Numbered from the stretch's first letter, positions 38,729 to 51,704 are shown. The stretch: 64,000 nucleotides of DNA from Protula sp. h YS-2021 (GCA_949752745.1 OX457033.1:14180156-14244155); one strand, 5' to 3'. A program made the numbers and translations. The notes: generated by a model from the sequence alone, not told the origin.

Positions 38729-40034
38729 AATGGAAATTATCTCCCTTTTCTAATTTCAACCACTACTATAATGTAGTAACCCTTAAGTTGTTTCTGCTTG
38801 TATTGCGTGTGGGTTTATTTTTCCTTGGCAATTCTCTGAGTGTCGGGATTCTGCCCAGGGCATCGCTTTATCGTGCTGTGTCACTTACGCACAATGTCAT
38901 GGCTGCTTCCCCTAACCGCAAAGGTAATTACTCCAGTCCTATTTAACAATAGAACATCTGCATAGATCAAGCAAGGTTAAGGTTACAAATTTCCGTTGAA
39001 TTATGGACTCAAGTTTTGTTGTTTACTATTATACACTGAAAACGGATCAAAACATCGATAATTCTAAGTCATTCGAAATTGAGAGAAAACTTAATCAAGA
39101 ATGAAACAACCTTATTTTAGTCTCCAAATATCAATTAAACTCCGATAACAGTTAACAAAAGTTGATTTACTGGAGTATGGGCCCAAATCGTGTCGACCGT
39201 TTGCAAAAGTTATATTTTAATACTTTAAAGTCTTGTCCGAATCTTAATATGTATGTTAAAAATCAAACGATTCAAAAGTAAGATTCATTTATTTGTAGGA
39301 GGTTCAGTTAAAGTTTAAATAAAATTAAAATTAGCCGCAGGACGCTTACTATAAGGAGCGTAGCAAATTAACTTCCGGTAAACACTCTATTCGGCTTTCC
39401 TTTAGGATAAGTTTTAGCTCTGAGAGAAGAAATGGAGATTAGAACTTGGCTCTATCTGACAGCGTCTCTTCGCTTTGTAATATTATGATGTTGCTGGTTG
39501 TCCCTCGTTAAAACATCGCAGTGTTTGCATCAGATTCTATTCTTGTCTCTCTTGTTTTGGGTACCCTGTGTAGCTATAAACATTTGTGCTTCTCATCACT
39601 TAAAACAAAGGATAGTTGTACCATGGTAGCACAGATCTCTTAGTTGTGTGTATATATACAACACGTAAATATCAGTATGTAAATATCAGATTTATCAATA
39701 TTTATGTTTTTGCTGGTTTATTTTGTTGGTTTGTTTGTTTACACTCGAACCCATCCATAGTAACAAATAAAATGTATATAATGATAAAATAATTAATAAT
39801 AGTTATTTCTCCGTTGTTTTATTTCATATCTTAACACATAACTAGACCGTTTTCGCTGATGAGTTGCGAAAATTACGCTTGGAACCACATAAATAGGATT
39901 TTGTGTATATTTAAGAATTATTCAAAACATTTTTGTTAAAAGTCATGCCATATTGGCAGTTGCATCAAAACTCTACTTAACAAAGCTTTTGACATACTAC
40001 ATCCGTGTAAAAGTTCTGACGTCACTAAAACGCC
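38729..40034. other. Stretch without recognisable genes
   Basis: An ATG at 38899 opens MAASPNRK and meets a GTAATT donor-like site at 38924, too short to call. Nothing else was recognised. Confidence 0.45.
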
Positions 40035-40262
40035 TACTTGGGGTTGCTTAAGTGAATCCAGGCAAATTGCAACATTAAACTTAGTTGTAATTTGGTTTTG
40101 ACTGGTTGCGACCACGTTGACTAGACTTGGAATAAATAACGAGATGTAGACGCTGATTGCGCTGAAAAATAAACATTCGCAACCTTACATTTAGTTGTAA
40201 TTCGGTAGTGATCTATAGCGACCAAAGATCAACGTTTGCGCAACATTTTTAACATTCTTTGA
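40035..40262. mobile_element. CCCAGT-family fragment
   Basis: Contains two tandem-like stretches, TTTGGTTTTGACTGGTTGCG followed by ACCACGTTGA and CGGTAGTGATCTATAGCGACC followed by AAAGATCAACG, which correspond to the conserved TTGGTTGTGA...GACCACAGATCAACG region of copy B. No ends are visible. Confidence 0.5.
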
Positions 40263-40660
40263 CTACAACGCTGTTAAGCTATTTAGAATTGAGGATTTTA
40301 CGGCGGTATAATTGCGTAAAAATTTAATGAGATGCACGCTCCAATATTTTGTATCTCTCTGGTTTTATGTGCAATTTATATACCAGAAAGTTTTTGATTC
40401 TTTCTCGAACCACTGTTTATGTTATCCAGGTCAATACAATTTATTATTTTGAAATAAATTACAAATTTTGCATTGACATGCATTAATTTTCCAAAATTTA
40501 AGAAATCTATTCGTAAAGATGTGATATCCAACAACAAAACTCGTGATAAAAGCACATGTTCACAGACGTTCTAAAAAGACAGACTTTACGTTTAATTATA
40601 TTGCGCGACAATAATTATGGCAAAGTAAACCAGCGCGAATAAATAATAACTAAAACGTGT

Positions 40661-42108
<1,448 letters not shown>

Positions 42109-42158
42109 TTAAAATGTTCTTTTTGCTGATACCACGAGCAGTTCCGCTTCGATGAAAT
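42109..42158 (-). CDS. PAN-type gene copy 2, C-terminal exon remnant
   Basis: An acceptor TTTTTAG (reading minus) precedes AT TTC ATC..., encoding FIEAELLVVSAKRTF and then a stop. It matches the start of exon 47643-47788 of copy 1 (FLEAELFIVWSKRT) at the same splice point and phase. It stops about 30 residues earlier than copy 1, suggesting truncation. Confidence 0.5.
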
Positions 42159-42589
42159 CTAAAAACATATATTATTCCGTCATATTACAGAGCGTTTATC
42201 TATCTATTTACCTGCCAAAAGTGTTCCAACAGGTGAAGAGTATCTGTCCATTTGTTGCAATAACATTACAATATGACGTAACATTAATGTTTATGAATTT
42301 ATTATGATTTAAACATTTTGTCGTTTCATCATCGATGTGTTTTCATTGAATATGTAAGTCCACATAATCAAAATGAGGGTATGGCAAAAACTGTGGGTGA
42401 GGGAGGAGAATCTTTATTTTTTATTTTTTCTTTGTTATAGTTGTCTGCATGTTTTTGCAGCGTTAATTTTTCAACATCTGCACAAATCATCAATTTTTCT
42501 AATTATGTTTTATGTTTCATGAAATATGTTAAGCGTGGGAAAAAGTTGTGATTTTAGGCAACGAAATGCAATGTCACATCTAAACAGCG

Positions 42590-42690
42590 GATGTTAAAGG
42601 CGTCGCGTAAACGTTGATCTATGGTCGCATAAAGCAAAACCCAATTATAACCAGACTTGATGCTGCGATGTGATATAGCATGTCAAACGT
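42590..42690 (-). mobile_element. CCCAGT-family fragment
   Basis: AAACGTTGATCTATGGTCGC followed by AACCCAATTATAACCAGA matches the conserved internal part of copy A in about 70 bp. It lies in an intron of the copy-2 gene. Confidence 0.5.
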
Positions 42691-42769
42691 TGTGTTACGG
42701 TCTAGTTTCTATAGTTTCGGTGCCATGCATGCACCAGTCAAAGTCATTTTTTGTGTTAGATAAGGAATA

Positions 42770-42860
42770 TCCTTATGAATTGTGCCATCAACTATGCCCT
42801 TACGAACTATATCATTAACTATGCCTTATGAACTATGTCGTTAACTATGCCCTTAACTAA
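42770..42860. repeat. Short repeats of AACTATGCCCTTA type
   Basis: Five imperfect copies of AACTATG-containing 13-19 bp units. Intronic. Confidence 0.7.
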
Positions 42861-43080
42861 ACTAGTTTCTCATTTTGAAGTTAATCAAGTTTATGTCTGT
42901 TTCCAAAGAGTGCAATATTATCTGTCACTTAATTAAAATTTTATTATTTGTTTCCTATATTATTGTTTCTATGTAGCTATGAGTCGTTATTATTTTGCGT
43001 AAGGACAACGATAAAAGATTTGAACTTATTTAGACACTTTACAAAATATCACTAATTAAGGTAAAAGGCGTAGTACTTAC

Positions 43081-43161
43081 TCTCTTTATTGTCAAATGTT
43101 TGGAGAGGCGAGTACAGGAATCTTGGGTATGACGGATACTGTATTTCGTAATCACAACAAC
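43081..43161 (-). CDS. PAN-type gene copy 2, 'YPRFLYSP' exon
   Basis: Strong borders: acceptor TTCTACAG and donor GTAAGTAC on the minus strand. The 81-bp exon, phase 1 at both ends, reads CCDYEIQYPSYPRFLYSPLQ then TFDNKE. It aligns with copy-1 exon 48468-48547 (EVNFSSHPRFIYT). Its 3' phase fits the 42109-42158 exon. Confidence 0.6.
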
Positions 43162-44036
43162 CTGTAGAATTGAAACGACTAAGTTATACATTAAAACTTA
43201 TGAATATACTTTTTATCATTTTGGTACTAAGATTATCACAATTGTCATGATTAACGCAATTACGATGACTATCAACTTTTACCGTCCTCAGCATAGCTAC
43301 GCAGATTATTCCTCCTGTTATCAGCATTGACATAACAATGATATATACCTATATATGCAGTCAGTAACACTCTTTCATTTCTATTGATACTTTCAGTTGA
43401 CTTTTAGCTGTGAATAAAAACAGCATCAAAACCAGTCAAGAGAGAAAAATGAATTGAAATTGTCGGTCATTAGTACCGGATATCAATTGATCAGAAATAT
43501 AAAACCAGGCAAAGTCTAGTGCACAGCCTGTATGGGAAGCGCTGGCATAAAATCGTCTCTCACAATCTTCAAATCTGCGTAAAAAGTACTAAAAATATAG
43601 ATATTAGCAAATCGGGGTCAAGAAAAATGAACAGAAGTGAAAAAAGTTAAACCTGTCTTTAATGTACTTCTGATGTTACATTAATGACTGATGTACCATA
43701 TCAGTAATATGCAGTTTTATAGAGTAGTTACTTTATTTTTCTCTTATATTTCGCGTTGTAATGTCAGCGGTTTCACAAAGTGAAATCTACCTAATGCGTT
43801 ATGCACATGAAACGCATTTAATCTCTGTGAATGTGAAATACTCTTGAAGTCTTCCTTTCTATACTTCGGTTAAACCTCCTAACAATAATATTTTACATCT
43901 TAACGCTTCGGTTTAGGAAACTTCTTCTAAAACGTTTTAAGTGGCTTTTGTATTTTTTGTTCCACGTTACGTATAATTAAAGGTAGAACTATTGGATAAG
44001 CAAGAACGCTGTTTTCTTTAGTATTTTTCTGTGTAC

Positions 44037-44223
44037 GGACTACGCTTAGTTGTACAAACATGTACCCGATAATGGAGAATATGTTGCTGGTACTCTGAGC
44101 TATATCCTCCCAACCTGAACTCGTGATTCGGGTTTGTTCATACCAGGTAAGCTTGTCACTCCCAGTCGCATTGAACGTGATCTGGGCTACCTCGGTGTAC
44201 ATAGTTACCAACGACACTCGTGT
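44037..44223 (-). CDS. PAN-type gene copy 2, 'FNATGSDK' exon
   Basis: The acceptor GCATTTTAG precedes a phase-0 frame containing VAQITFNATGSDKLTWYEQT, RITSSGWEDI and NIFSIIGYMF. It aligns with copy-1 exon 49109-49232 (VAQVIFSAIGSDKVTWF, RITGST). The donor at 44036 (GTACAC) is the best phase-compatible choice for the 43081 exon, but other GT sites exist and the frame stays open to 43927. Confidence 0.6.
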
Positions 44224-44624
44224 CTAAAATGCAACAGAGAGATATCTTTGATCTATGATAAAATCCCTAACAAGAACAGGCATATATATATGCGAGTTTT
44301 TTTCAGACTGATTAGTAAGCCGTTTCAAATATTAAACTGACTGTGCATTCTGTCAATGTTTTCATTCCTACTTTATCTAGTTCTCAGGAACAGAGAACTT
44401 TGGTCTTGTTGTAGGGAAACCTAGAAATCTTAAGGATAATTAAACTTCACAAACTCATTCGCTTATTGAGCTTGAAATATTCAGCGCCATTGTCTAATAC
44501 TGTATTTACATAATTTCAAAAAAAGGCATGTTTAGTATTTTATTTCTTACCAGTAACGCCATTATTTAAACCAAATTTTAACGTCTAGAAGTTAAATCAT
44601 TATGTTTGCAAAATGAGCACACAC

Positions 44625-44807
44625 TTCGGTAATACTTGACCAGTCCGTGTCAACAAGAGACGACTTAAATGATGTGTCCACGGTTGTATCAAATGCCTTG
44701 TAGATTTCAAACTCGTCGTTAAGAGGTGACAGACTATCCCATAATTCATATACTTGTATCGCGGTACCTGCTGTTGTTCTCATCAAAGGTAGCCACTCTA
44801 GAAAATA
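44625..44807 (-). CDS. PAN-type gene copy 2, 'VDTDWSSITE' exon
   Basis: The acceptor TGATTTTTCAG and a GAA|GTGTGT donor bound a 183-bp exon. Its 3' half encodes YKAFDTTVDTSFKSSLVDTD then WSSITE, aligned with copy 1 (HKAFDITVDTPFKSYLFDTD, WSSVTE). Near its 5' end the frame matching copy 1 is VATFDENNSRYRDTSI, which ends at a stop. A one-base shift there joins it to the downstream frame. Either this is a real frameshift or the 5' part is read as YFLEWLPLMRTTAG in the same frame as the rest. Confidence 0.55.
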
Positions 44808-45488
44808 CTGAAAAATCACATTAAAGGCTTGGAGTGTGTTATCAGTGTAACACTGAACCCTAATAACCATGGAATGTGTTTATATGCAGAGGTGATATTT
44901 TTCCATAAGTGACATCATTCTTCTCAAACAATATTATTTTGTTTGAAAATTATTATGTAAAGGCGATTTATATCAATATTTACTTGTCAATTATTGAAAT
45001 GCAAATGCTCTGCCCTATAAGAAAAAGACTATGGCAGAAAGGCTTTGGAATTACCTGGAAAATGACGGAATTAGGACTTGAAAATAAGGCGTGGACTGTA
45101 CTACAACTGCAGCTTATTGAATTTCTGAACATTCGAATTTGTATTAGATGCATTGAAATAAATGCGAAAATGTAAGATCCTGGGGCAAAATAATATAACT
45201 GAACGACAACCGTGTTAAGTATGAATGAATAAATAAACAATAAAATCCAAACTAGCTACATGGACATGGACAAGGCCCTCGTCCCTAAAATCACAGCTCT
45301 TCAATCCCTTCAAACATTTTACATTTTATCAGTAACATGGAAGTTTTTGTTGAACTTTATTACGTTTTATCAATACAATTACGTGCCTCTTGTTATATAT
45401 ATCGCATGTTTGTAGTTCATTCATGGGGTAAATCTTAATAGACCGTATCGAATGAAGCACTTATTTTGGGAGGGGGTATTTATTTTAC

Positions 45489-45702
45489 CTACTAGATTGC
45501 ATTCAGCGTTAATATATGTGAAGAAGTCACAGGCATTATCCAAGCATTCCATTGCACAGTTCAGTTCTGTGAATCTTATCCCAATGCTATTGCGCAAAGA
45601 AAATGTCTGGCTTAAGAAATTTAAGTACTCCACATCTGAGTTTTCTTTACGGTAGAATCCATCACGACCACTGGTGATCCATGTTTGTGATGTGGATACA
45701 GC
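45489..45702 (-). CDS. PAN-type gene copy 2, PAN/Apple-like exon
   Basis: The 214-bp exon (phase 0 in, phase 1 out) has acceptor TTTTTCTTTGAG and donor GTAAAATA. It encodes TSQTWITSGRDGFYRKENSD and, near its end, CAMECLDNACDFFTYINAECN. The C-x3-C-x4-C-x9-C spacing with aromatic residues around 'FFTY' fits the short PAN/Apple fold seen in secreted adhesion proteins. The end codon joins as Val to the next exon's VATFDEN frame, supporting that frame as ancestral. No equivalent exon was found upstream of copy 1. Confidence 0.6.
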
Positions 45703-46799
45703 CTCAAAGAAAAATATTAAATACAATTTCCTTTTGAAAACTAGGATCATGGTGTTTAATAAAAATGATTACTTAAGACAATACCACATTAATTCTTAAT
45801 TAATACCACAGCTTTTGTTTTAAAAATAATATATGGTCTTTTATTTGTACATGCGGCAGCCATGTTCATAGTTCTGGTTCATAAATAAAAGACACCTTTT
45901 TCTTTGGGTGTCACGTGAGAAACAAGAGTCATGTCTTACTATTTTTACCTAAGGCCACAAAAGATATTGCTGTCAATGCATCGAAGAGTGTAGCAAAGTA
46001 GCACATATTCCAGTAGAACTATAAATAGCGATTCTATAACTTTATGAAGTGGGTGTTAATTTAGTGTTTTACAATATATTTACTTATCACGTAGCAACAC
46101 TCTATTTAACAGACAAACTGTGTTCATTTCTGCTCTCTTACCAATACTCTAGCAATATAATGTGCAATTCTTGTTGTCAAGCTATATGACTACGAAACTG
46201 TTCCCGGTGTATTCCTTGATACCTATCTTGGAAGATTTGTGTGATTACTGTGTGGTGTTGGGAGTATTGGGAGAATCCTATACACTTGTAATCCACTGGT
46301 TCACTGTGGCAAATGTCAATAAAGTTTTGTCTGCTTAGCGTTAAGTAAATTTACTTATGTCTTGTGAATGTGTCACATGTCTGTAACATCTGTTTATTTA
46401 GCCTGTTTGACAACACATGTAATCTATACTCCAACTTATGTATCAAAACGAATGCATTTATTTTATGAACCTAGTATCAAAAAATATAATATAAAAAATA
46501 TAAGTTTTTGAAGCATTGCCTGATGTAAATTTCTAATTTTCTAGATGACAGTTAGACAAACAATTGCAATACAGCAATTTTTAATTGACATTTCGTTATT
46601 ATATAAATATTATATAAATGGTTAACTAAATCCAAGAGGTACCGTTTGGACTTGCTACCAAAAAACATTGCTTAAGTAAAGTGGTTTCAGGCAACTTTTG
46701 AAAAGGAAACTGATGTAGCATACAGGGAATTGTTTAGACAAGAAAATATGAATTACATAGTTAAAACCCTTGTTGTTTTATGTTCAAACCTTTCCATGG

Positions 46800-47229
46800 T
46801 TGTGTCAGTGTCACAACAAGTCTAATCTGGTGCCTTTGGAACACAACCAGCTTGTAGATCCATGTCACAAAGAGTTTAAGCTAGTGAGTATGTGTCCAGT
46901 CTAAGCTAGTGAATCAGTTTCACAGACAGTCTAAGCAGGTGCATCAGTGTCCTATCAAGTCTAATTTGGTGCGTTTAGATCAGAACCAGTCTAAGCTAGT
47001 GAATCACTGGCAAGTCTAAGCTAGTGAATCACTGGCAAATCTAAGCTAGTGAATCAGTGGCAAGTCTAAGCTAGTGAATCACTGGCAAGTCTAAGCTGGC
47101 GAATCACTGGCAAGTCTAAGCTAGTGAATCGCTGGCAAGTCTAAGCTAGTGAATCAGTGGCAAGTCTAAGCTAGCGAATCAGTGGCAATTCTAAGCTAAT
47201 GAATCAGTTGCAAGTCTAAGCTAGTGAAA
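46800..47229. repeat. 25-bp minisatellite, ~10 copies plus diverged flank
   Basis: From about 46985 the unit AAGTCTAAGCTAGTGAATCA plus CTGGC repeats every 25 bp with few changes. The left 180 bp hold looser copies with longer spacing (CAGTCTAAGCTAGTG and GTGTCACA words). It is in the intron between the 47310 exon and the PAN exon if those belong together. Confidence 0.92.
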
Positions 47230-47309
47230 CGTTCCGCCGAGTCAAAGAAGTGAAAGATCAGTGTCGCAACCTGTTCAAGAGGGTATGACAGTGTTTTGTT
47301 CATACTTAC

Positions 47310-47401
47310 TAGGAATTCTTTGTCTTCTAGCAGCAAGTTATGTTTCCGGTGTAAAATTGTCCGGACATTGGTTCGTTTCGTCATTTGGCATATGGACATA
47401 C
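47310..47401 (-). CDS. Small well-bordered exon, possibly 5' part of PAN-type copy 2
   Basis: On the minus strand AATTACAG precedes, and the perfect donor GTAAGT (47304-47309) follows, a 92-bp segment. Its one open frame reads MSICQMTKRTNVRTILHRKH then NLLLEDKEFL and ends in phase 0, matching the phase-0 start of the PAN exon. It lacks a signal peptide, so either the true start is further 5' or the exon belongs elsewhere. Confidence 0.4.
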
Positions 47402-47642
47402 CTGTAATTAAACTTCTCAATGTTAGCAACTGCTTAAATCCCTCTCCCGTATTTCCTCATTTAAGCAAAAACTCTTACATTCTGAAGCAAATAAAAGAAA
47501 CTATTATTTATACTCGCCTAAACAAGAATAAGAGACCATATAATCATACGTTTTGGTACATTTGCACTGTAATTGTATTAATTTCCACGGTTCTTAATAC
47601 TTAAACCAAACATTTTTATCATTATTATTAAAAGTTGCAAAA

Positions 47643-47788
47643 TTAAACTTTTAAAAAATCATATGTGATGGGAGCTTTGTCATCTCCCCGGATCTTTACA
47701 ACATAACGCATGTTCTGTGTGATTCGTCCACTATTTTCCGCACTCGTCCTCTTTGACCATACTATGAAAAGTTCGGCTTCGAGGAAAT
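47643..47788 (-). CDS. PAN-type gene copy 1, C-terminal exon
   Basis: After acceptor CGATTTTTAG the frame reads FLEAELFIVWSKRTSAENSG, RITQNMRYVVKIRGDD and ends at a stop at 47643. The start aligns with copy-2 exon 42109-42158. No transmembrane segment, so the product would be secreted. Confidence 0.55.
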
Positions 47789-48467
47789 CTAAAAATCGAT
47801 ATTGATTTGCATATCTTATCATTTCATATTTTCGTGTGTTTATCTTTATATAGATGATTGTGAAAATATCAACACCACCCATAACAATGCCACCCGAGTG
47901 CACTCATAGTCACTGTCTTCTGAAGAATTAACATCGTATACACCCATACAGATACATAAAAATAAATATGCTCTATCTATCAAAGGAGAAATTAAGGTCA
48001 GTTCAACTGAATATTTTAGCTGATAGTGTTTCCCAGTGTTCTGCAGGCAAAATAGATTACTAGTTTTGGTGTCCTTCATTTCCATTCCTATGCAAATATC
48101 AGATTCATAGTTTTAACAAGAACACTACTGTACACATTTGCGGCCCCAAAGGGAGTGGAAGTAGGCCACGAACCAGCCTTAAAATTGGCTGTGTAACCTA
48201 ATGCCTAACTGGCAAAAGCCGGTTGTTTCAAGCCAATCATAATACTCGACGCAGTATGTTGCTATGAAGTCGATAGTATGTAATAGCTGAACAATTTATT
48301 GGAATAAAAAATTGCAATGTGCCCTCCTTCACATGTGTTATGCCCATCCCCCAGTGCCATCCCATTTGAAAATGTCTGGTGTCGCCACTGAATGTTTATG
48401 TCCTTGGAAAGCTTTATAATGGATCACATAGACGCTATCATTTACTAAGTTAAAATACAACTCTTAC

Positions 48468-48547
48468 TGATGTGACTGTTATATGTCGAAGAGTGCGTAA
48501 TACTGTGTATATGAATCTTGGATGCGACGAAAAATTTACTTCATGAC
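48468..48547 (-). CDS. PAN-type gene copy 1, 'PRFIYT' exon
   Basis: Acceptor TTCGACAG and donor GTAAGAG bound 80 bp reading EVNFSSHPRFIYTVLRTLRH in the phase-1 frame. It aligns with 43081-43161. The one-base length difference breaks the phase to the last exon. Confidence 0.5.
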
Positions 48548-48702
48548 CTGTCGAACTTAAATCAGTTAATTATAATTTAATCTAAATATATTCATCTGTA
48601 TCATTATTACTTACAAAAACCAACATCACATACCATCACTGTTGAAAAAATTCGGTTAAAACAAATATCGGAAAAAATATTAAAAGAAAGAGAAAAAATT
48701 AC

Positions 48703-48755
48703 CTGGCCTCTGCGACTCAGACACAAAAAACCCAACCATGATCTCCACGACACCC
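48703..48755 (-). CDS. PAN-type gene copy 1, 'GCRGDHGW' exon
   Basis: Acceptor TATTTCTTTTAG and donor GTAATT bound 53 bp. The frame starts GCRGDHGWVF and is then broken by a T6 run. The next frame, FFVSESQRPG, leads with the right phase into the type of exon at 43081-43161. A 'GGC..D.GW' module before the 'FLYS' module is what I recall for this family. Confidence 0.45.
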
Positions 48756-49108
48756 CTAAAAGAAATAGCTGGAATACTCTATCACAATGCTTATACCTGA
48801 TGTATGCTTATTTATCCTTTCATGTTTTTGTTTGTTTTTTTAACATACCGTTTTTTAATGTTTTATGACCGGATGTTCAGTTTAAATAATTTAGCCAATG
48901 AGACTGCGGCATTAGAAAATTTCTTCTGATGTAGTTTGAGTCCTTTTTGTGGTTATGATTTGCGTCGGAATTTAATTGATATCTGAAGTGCAGACATTTT
49001 ATTGAAATAAACTCTAGGATAACTTTTTTTGTAATTGCTCTCCATGAAATTTAAGTAGTTGTAGATATCGTACAAAATGGATATACCCTAAAATTGAGAA
49101 AGGTTTAC

Positions 49109-49232
49109 TATGTCTATGCATGTTGAACCCGTGATCCGCGATCGGTCGAACCAAGTGACTTTGTCACTTCCGATGGCACTGAAGATGACCTGTGCTACAT
49201 CCGCGTTTGTTCTTACAAAAGTGGGCCTCATC
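49109..49232 (-). CDS. PAN-type gene copy 1, 'GSDKVTWF' exon
   Basis: Acceptor ATATTTTAG and donor GTAAAC bound 124 bp encoding TNADVAQVIFSAIGSDKVTW then FDRSRITGSTCIDI. It aligns with the first two thirds of 44037-44223. The extra base relative to copy 2 means it does not join in frame to the exon before. Confidence 0.55.
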
Positions 49233-49467
49233 CTAAAATATATGACGTTAATGATTCTTACAATGAAACGGGAAATTAGAAAACAATGCCCTACAAATCT
49301 ATCATGATAATAGTCCAATGATCCTTCCCATTGGCGCCTTAAGTACTGCAAAATAAGAGTTACTTATAGATTTACTGAGCTGAAATGGAAACATCTTAAG
49401 TCGTTTTAGAATGATTGGTAATCATCAATAAAGATGGTATCCGTCATGCGTAATCCGTAAAGGTGAC

Positions 49468-49640
49468 TTCCGTAACGCTTGACCAATCTGTGTCAAAAAG
49501 ATATGACTTAAATGGTGTGTCCACGGTAATATCGAAGGCTTTGTGGCTTTCATAATCGTGGTGACAAGCTGTTCCGCGTTGTAATATTGACAAGGTAGTA
49601 CCTAGTGTAGATGTATCAAAGGTAGCCCTTCCATAATGTA
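49468..49640 (-). CDS. PAN-type gene copy 1, 'FDTDWSSVTE' exon
   Basis: Acceptor TTTTGTTTTAG and GAA|GTCACC donor bound 173 bp. The frame reads HYGRATFDTSTLGTTLSILQ, then CHHDYESHKAFDITVDTPFK and SYLFDTDWSSVTE. It aligns with 44625-44807, sharing GGCTACCTTTGAT at the 5' side and the DTDWSS block at the 3' side. Confidence 0.55.
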
Positions 49641-51628
49641 CTAAAACAAAATACATCAAAGATCAGATATAAATCCACATGTCTCAAAACTAGATTGAAT
49701 ATGATTGGGAATAACATTCCATATTATATTCTTTGAGTTTGAAGCATATTTCAAACATTTTTTCAATAAGGGTTCAACCCTTAAGGAGCAACTTAAAATT
49801 ATTCATAAACAGAGGAGCTGTGATTCTCAAATACGGTGTTATGATTACAGCTACTAAGGGCACATGAAGTGTTTAAAGGTAATCAATTGTTAGAGATTTA
49901 TTATTAATCATGAAAAGGCCCACTTTTTACACAACATTGGTGAGAGAAATGATGTTCAGATAAACCGCATGCCGCTCTGCACAGCAACATCTTTCTATCA
50001 AGTCGAGCCTTAGTATTTCTGCCACTGTAATTTAATATTTAGTTGCATATCGGATATTTAACAATAAGCCTTCAAGCCCCTACCCATAATTTCACATAGG
50101 GACAGTTATACAATCGACTCAGAACATTGTGGCATTAACAATGTCAGATATTTGTCATGTGCTTTTCCCTTCTTTAATGTCGTTTTTATGTAACTGAAGA
50201 GATAAACTTGACAATAGCAGTCCAGACAAAGTTGATTAATTATTATTGTTTATTTTTTGGTTTATTTCACGGGTTTGTTTATGCTGTGGATATTTGCATT
50301 ATAAACTCTTAGGTATAAAACACTATACATAAGAAATAAAAAGTAGCTTTTAGGTAGCTCTGGGGAAAAGAGATCAAGGAGATTGGCTCCTTTGGAGAGT
50401 ATCTGTTTCGATTACATCCCTATGTCATTACACAGGCCGAGAACTTTCCTTGCATAGAGTGGAGAGGTTCATTTCCTTTGGTAAGTTTTCAATTTGTCAA
50501 TTTGTCAAAAAATTAATTTCATTAAAAACCTCAGGATCATGTTAAAATAAAAAAAAGTCTGCATTGATTTTCATGTCTAAATATTAATCTACATTTTGAA
50601 CGAAATGACACGTGCGCCCAAATATGGTACATTTCCCAAGAACCTCCTAATTACTGATTACTGATTACAGTTATGCATGAGACACATGCATTAATCCTTA
50701 TTCGGATCAACATGTTCCCCTGTCAACAAGTATTCTACTTGATTACACTATAGAAGCCGAATTATACTTTACAGTAATCGCTGAAAGGCAAAATTACAGG
50801 GTCTGCGTACAGGGCAGCGACGATTCATCTAAATGGGTAGTGCACAACTGAACTAACTTCTCAAAACCTTATTCTATGCAGACTCAGTAACTGTGGCAGT
50901 TAAGAGAGCTTTGGCATTGAATAAATTAAGGGGGTTTGCATTTGTGCAGAGCAATAAAATCTCTTACCTTACTCTGTGTGGAGGGTAGTAACTGAACTTC
51001 GAAGTTTTTGGGAAGTCAAGGGATTATCACTCTTGTTAGTTCGACAGGTAAAGCAGTAAAGGAGTAAATTATGTGAGCTGGCATCACGTGGGTTGGTCTT
51101 AAATGAGTTTTTTAAAACAGGCTTTGAATTCTGAAGTATTCTACCTCGAAAATATTTAAAAGACAAGGTCGAAAAATCTCATGTTACAGTGAGAGAGGTT
51201 CAGCTTAAATAAAACTAAAATGATTATGTATAATATATTTATTTTATCAAGATGACAAATAATTATAACCTCCCCCTCCCGTGTAGAACACGTTTAATAC
51301 GTTTCTATGCAATTTCTGAAAATAGCAAAATATATTATGCTGGGACATCTTAAACCAATTTCCTGAAGTTACTATTGTGATAGAGAACAAGGAACCTGTG
51401 TGACATTTACTTTATGACAACATTCGAGTGTCAAACGAATTCTAACCGGTGCCCTTTTAAACAGTTCCCCAGGCTAATTATTCTCCTTTTCACGGTTTAT
51501 ATCTTGTGTTTTACTTAATCGCTTGAGAGTGGGAAAAGAACTACAAGTACAGGTGAAATGAGTAAATATTTGTCATGCTATTAATCTGTTGCTTAAATAT
51601 GTATTTACCGCTGTTTGTTCACATCTTA
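49641..51628. other. Stretch without recognisable genes
   Basis: I searched by eye for a PAN exon of copy 1 and found none. Short chance ORFs only. Confidence 0.45.
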
Positions 51629-51660
51629 CACGGTAAAACCTGGTTAATCCGGAGAGCGTT
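51629..51660. mobile_element. Solitary pogo/Tigger-type terminal fragment
   Basis: CGGTAAAACCTGGTTAATCC resembles the CAGTAAAACCTG end at 4895 and 52459. No partner end was found. Confidence 0.35.
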
Positions 51661-51704
51661 GGGACTGTCAAAACTAATCTGAATTAAGAAAGTTTCCACA
51701 TTAC

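Larger units (their letters stand above)
42109..45702 (-). pseudogene. PAN/Apple-type extracellular gene, copy 2 (probably damaged)
   Basis: Five minus-strand exons with GT/AG borders and mutually compatible phases: 45489-45702 (PAN), 44625-44807, 44037-44223, 43081-43161, 42109-42158. They encode, in order, a PAN/Apple-like Cys motif, a module containing 'FKSSLVDTDWSSITE', a 'VAQITFNATGSDK' module, a 'YPRFLYSP' module and a C-terminal 'FIEAELLVV' piece. From memory this arrangement resembles a large, uncharacterised secreted family in molluscs. Against a working gene: exon 2 needs a one-base frame change to stay with the copy-1 frame, the exon equivalent to 48703-48755 was not found, and the last exon stops early. 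A small exon at 47310-47401 may be its 5' part. Confidence 0.55.
47643..49640 (-). pseudogene. PAN/Apple-type extracellular gene, copy 1 (probably damaged, no PAN exon seen)
   Basis: Five minus-strand exons in the same order as copy 2: 49468-49640, 49109-49232, 48703-48755, 48468-48547, 47643-47788. Copy 2 shares four of these. It keeps an exon copy 2 seems to lack (48703-48755) and a longer C-terminal exon. Measured against copy 2, exon 49109-49232 is one base longer (124 vs 123), exon 48703-48755 has a frame break in a T6 run, and exon 48468-48547 is one base shorter (80 vs 81). Three single-base length changes suggest decay, though sequencing error in homopolymers could explain one. No PAN exon was found between 49641 and 52 kb. 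Confidence 0.55.

Noticed and set aside
46985..47229. CRISPR-like array
   Set aside because: The 25-bp units are directly contiguous with no unique spacers. It is a minisatellite in a eukaryotic context.
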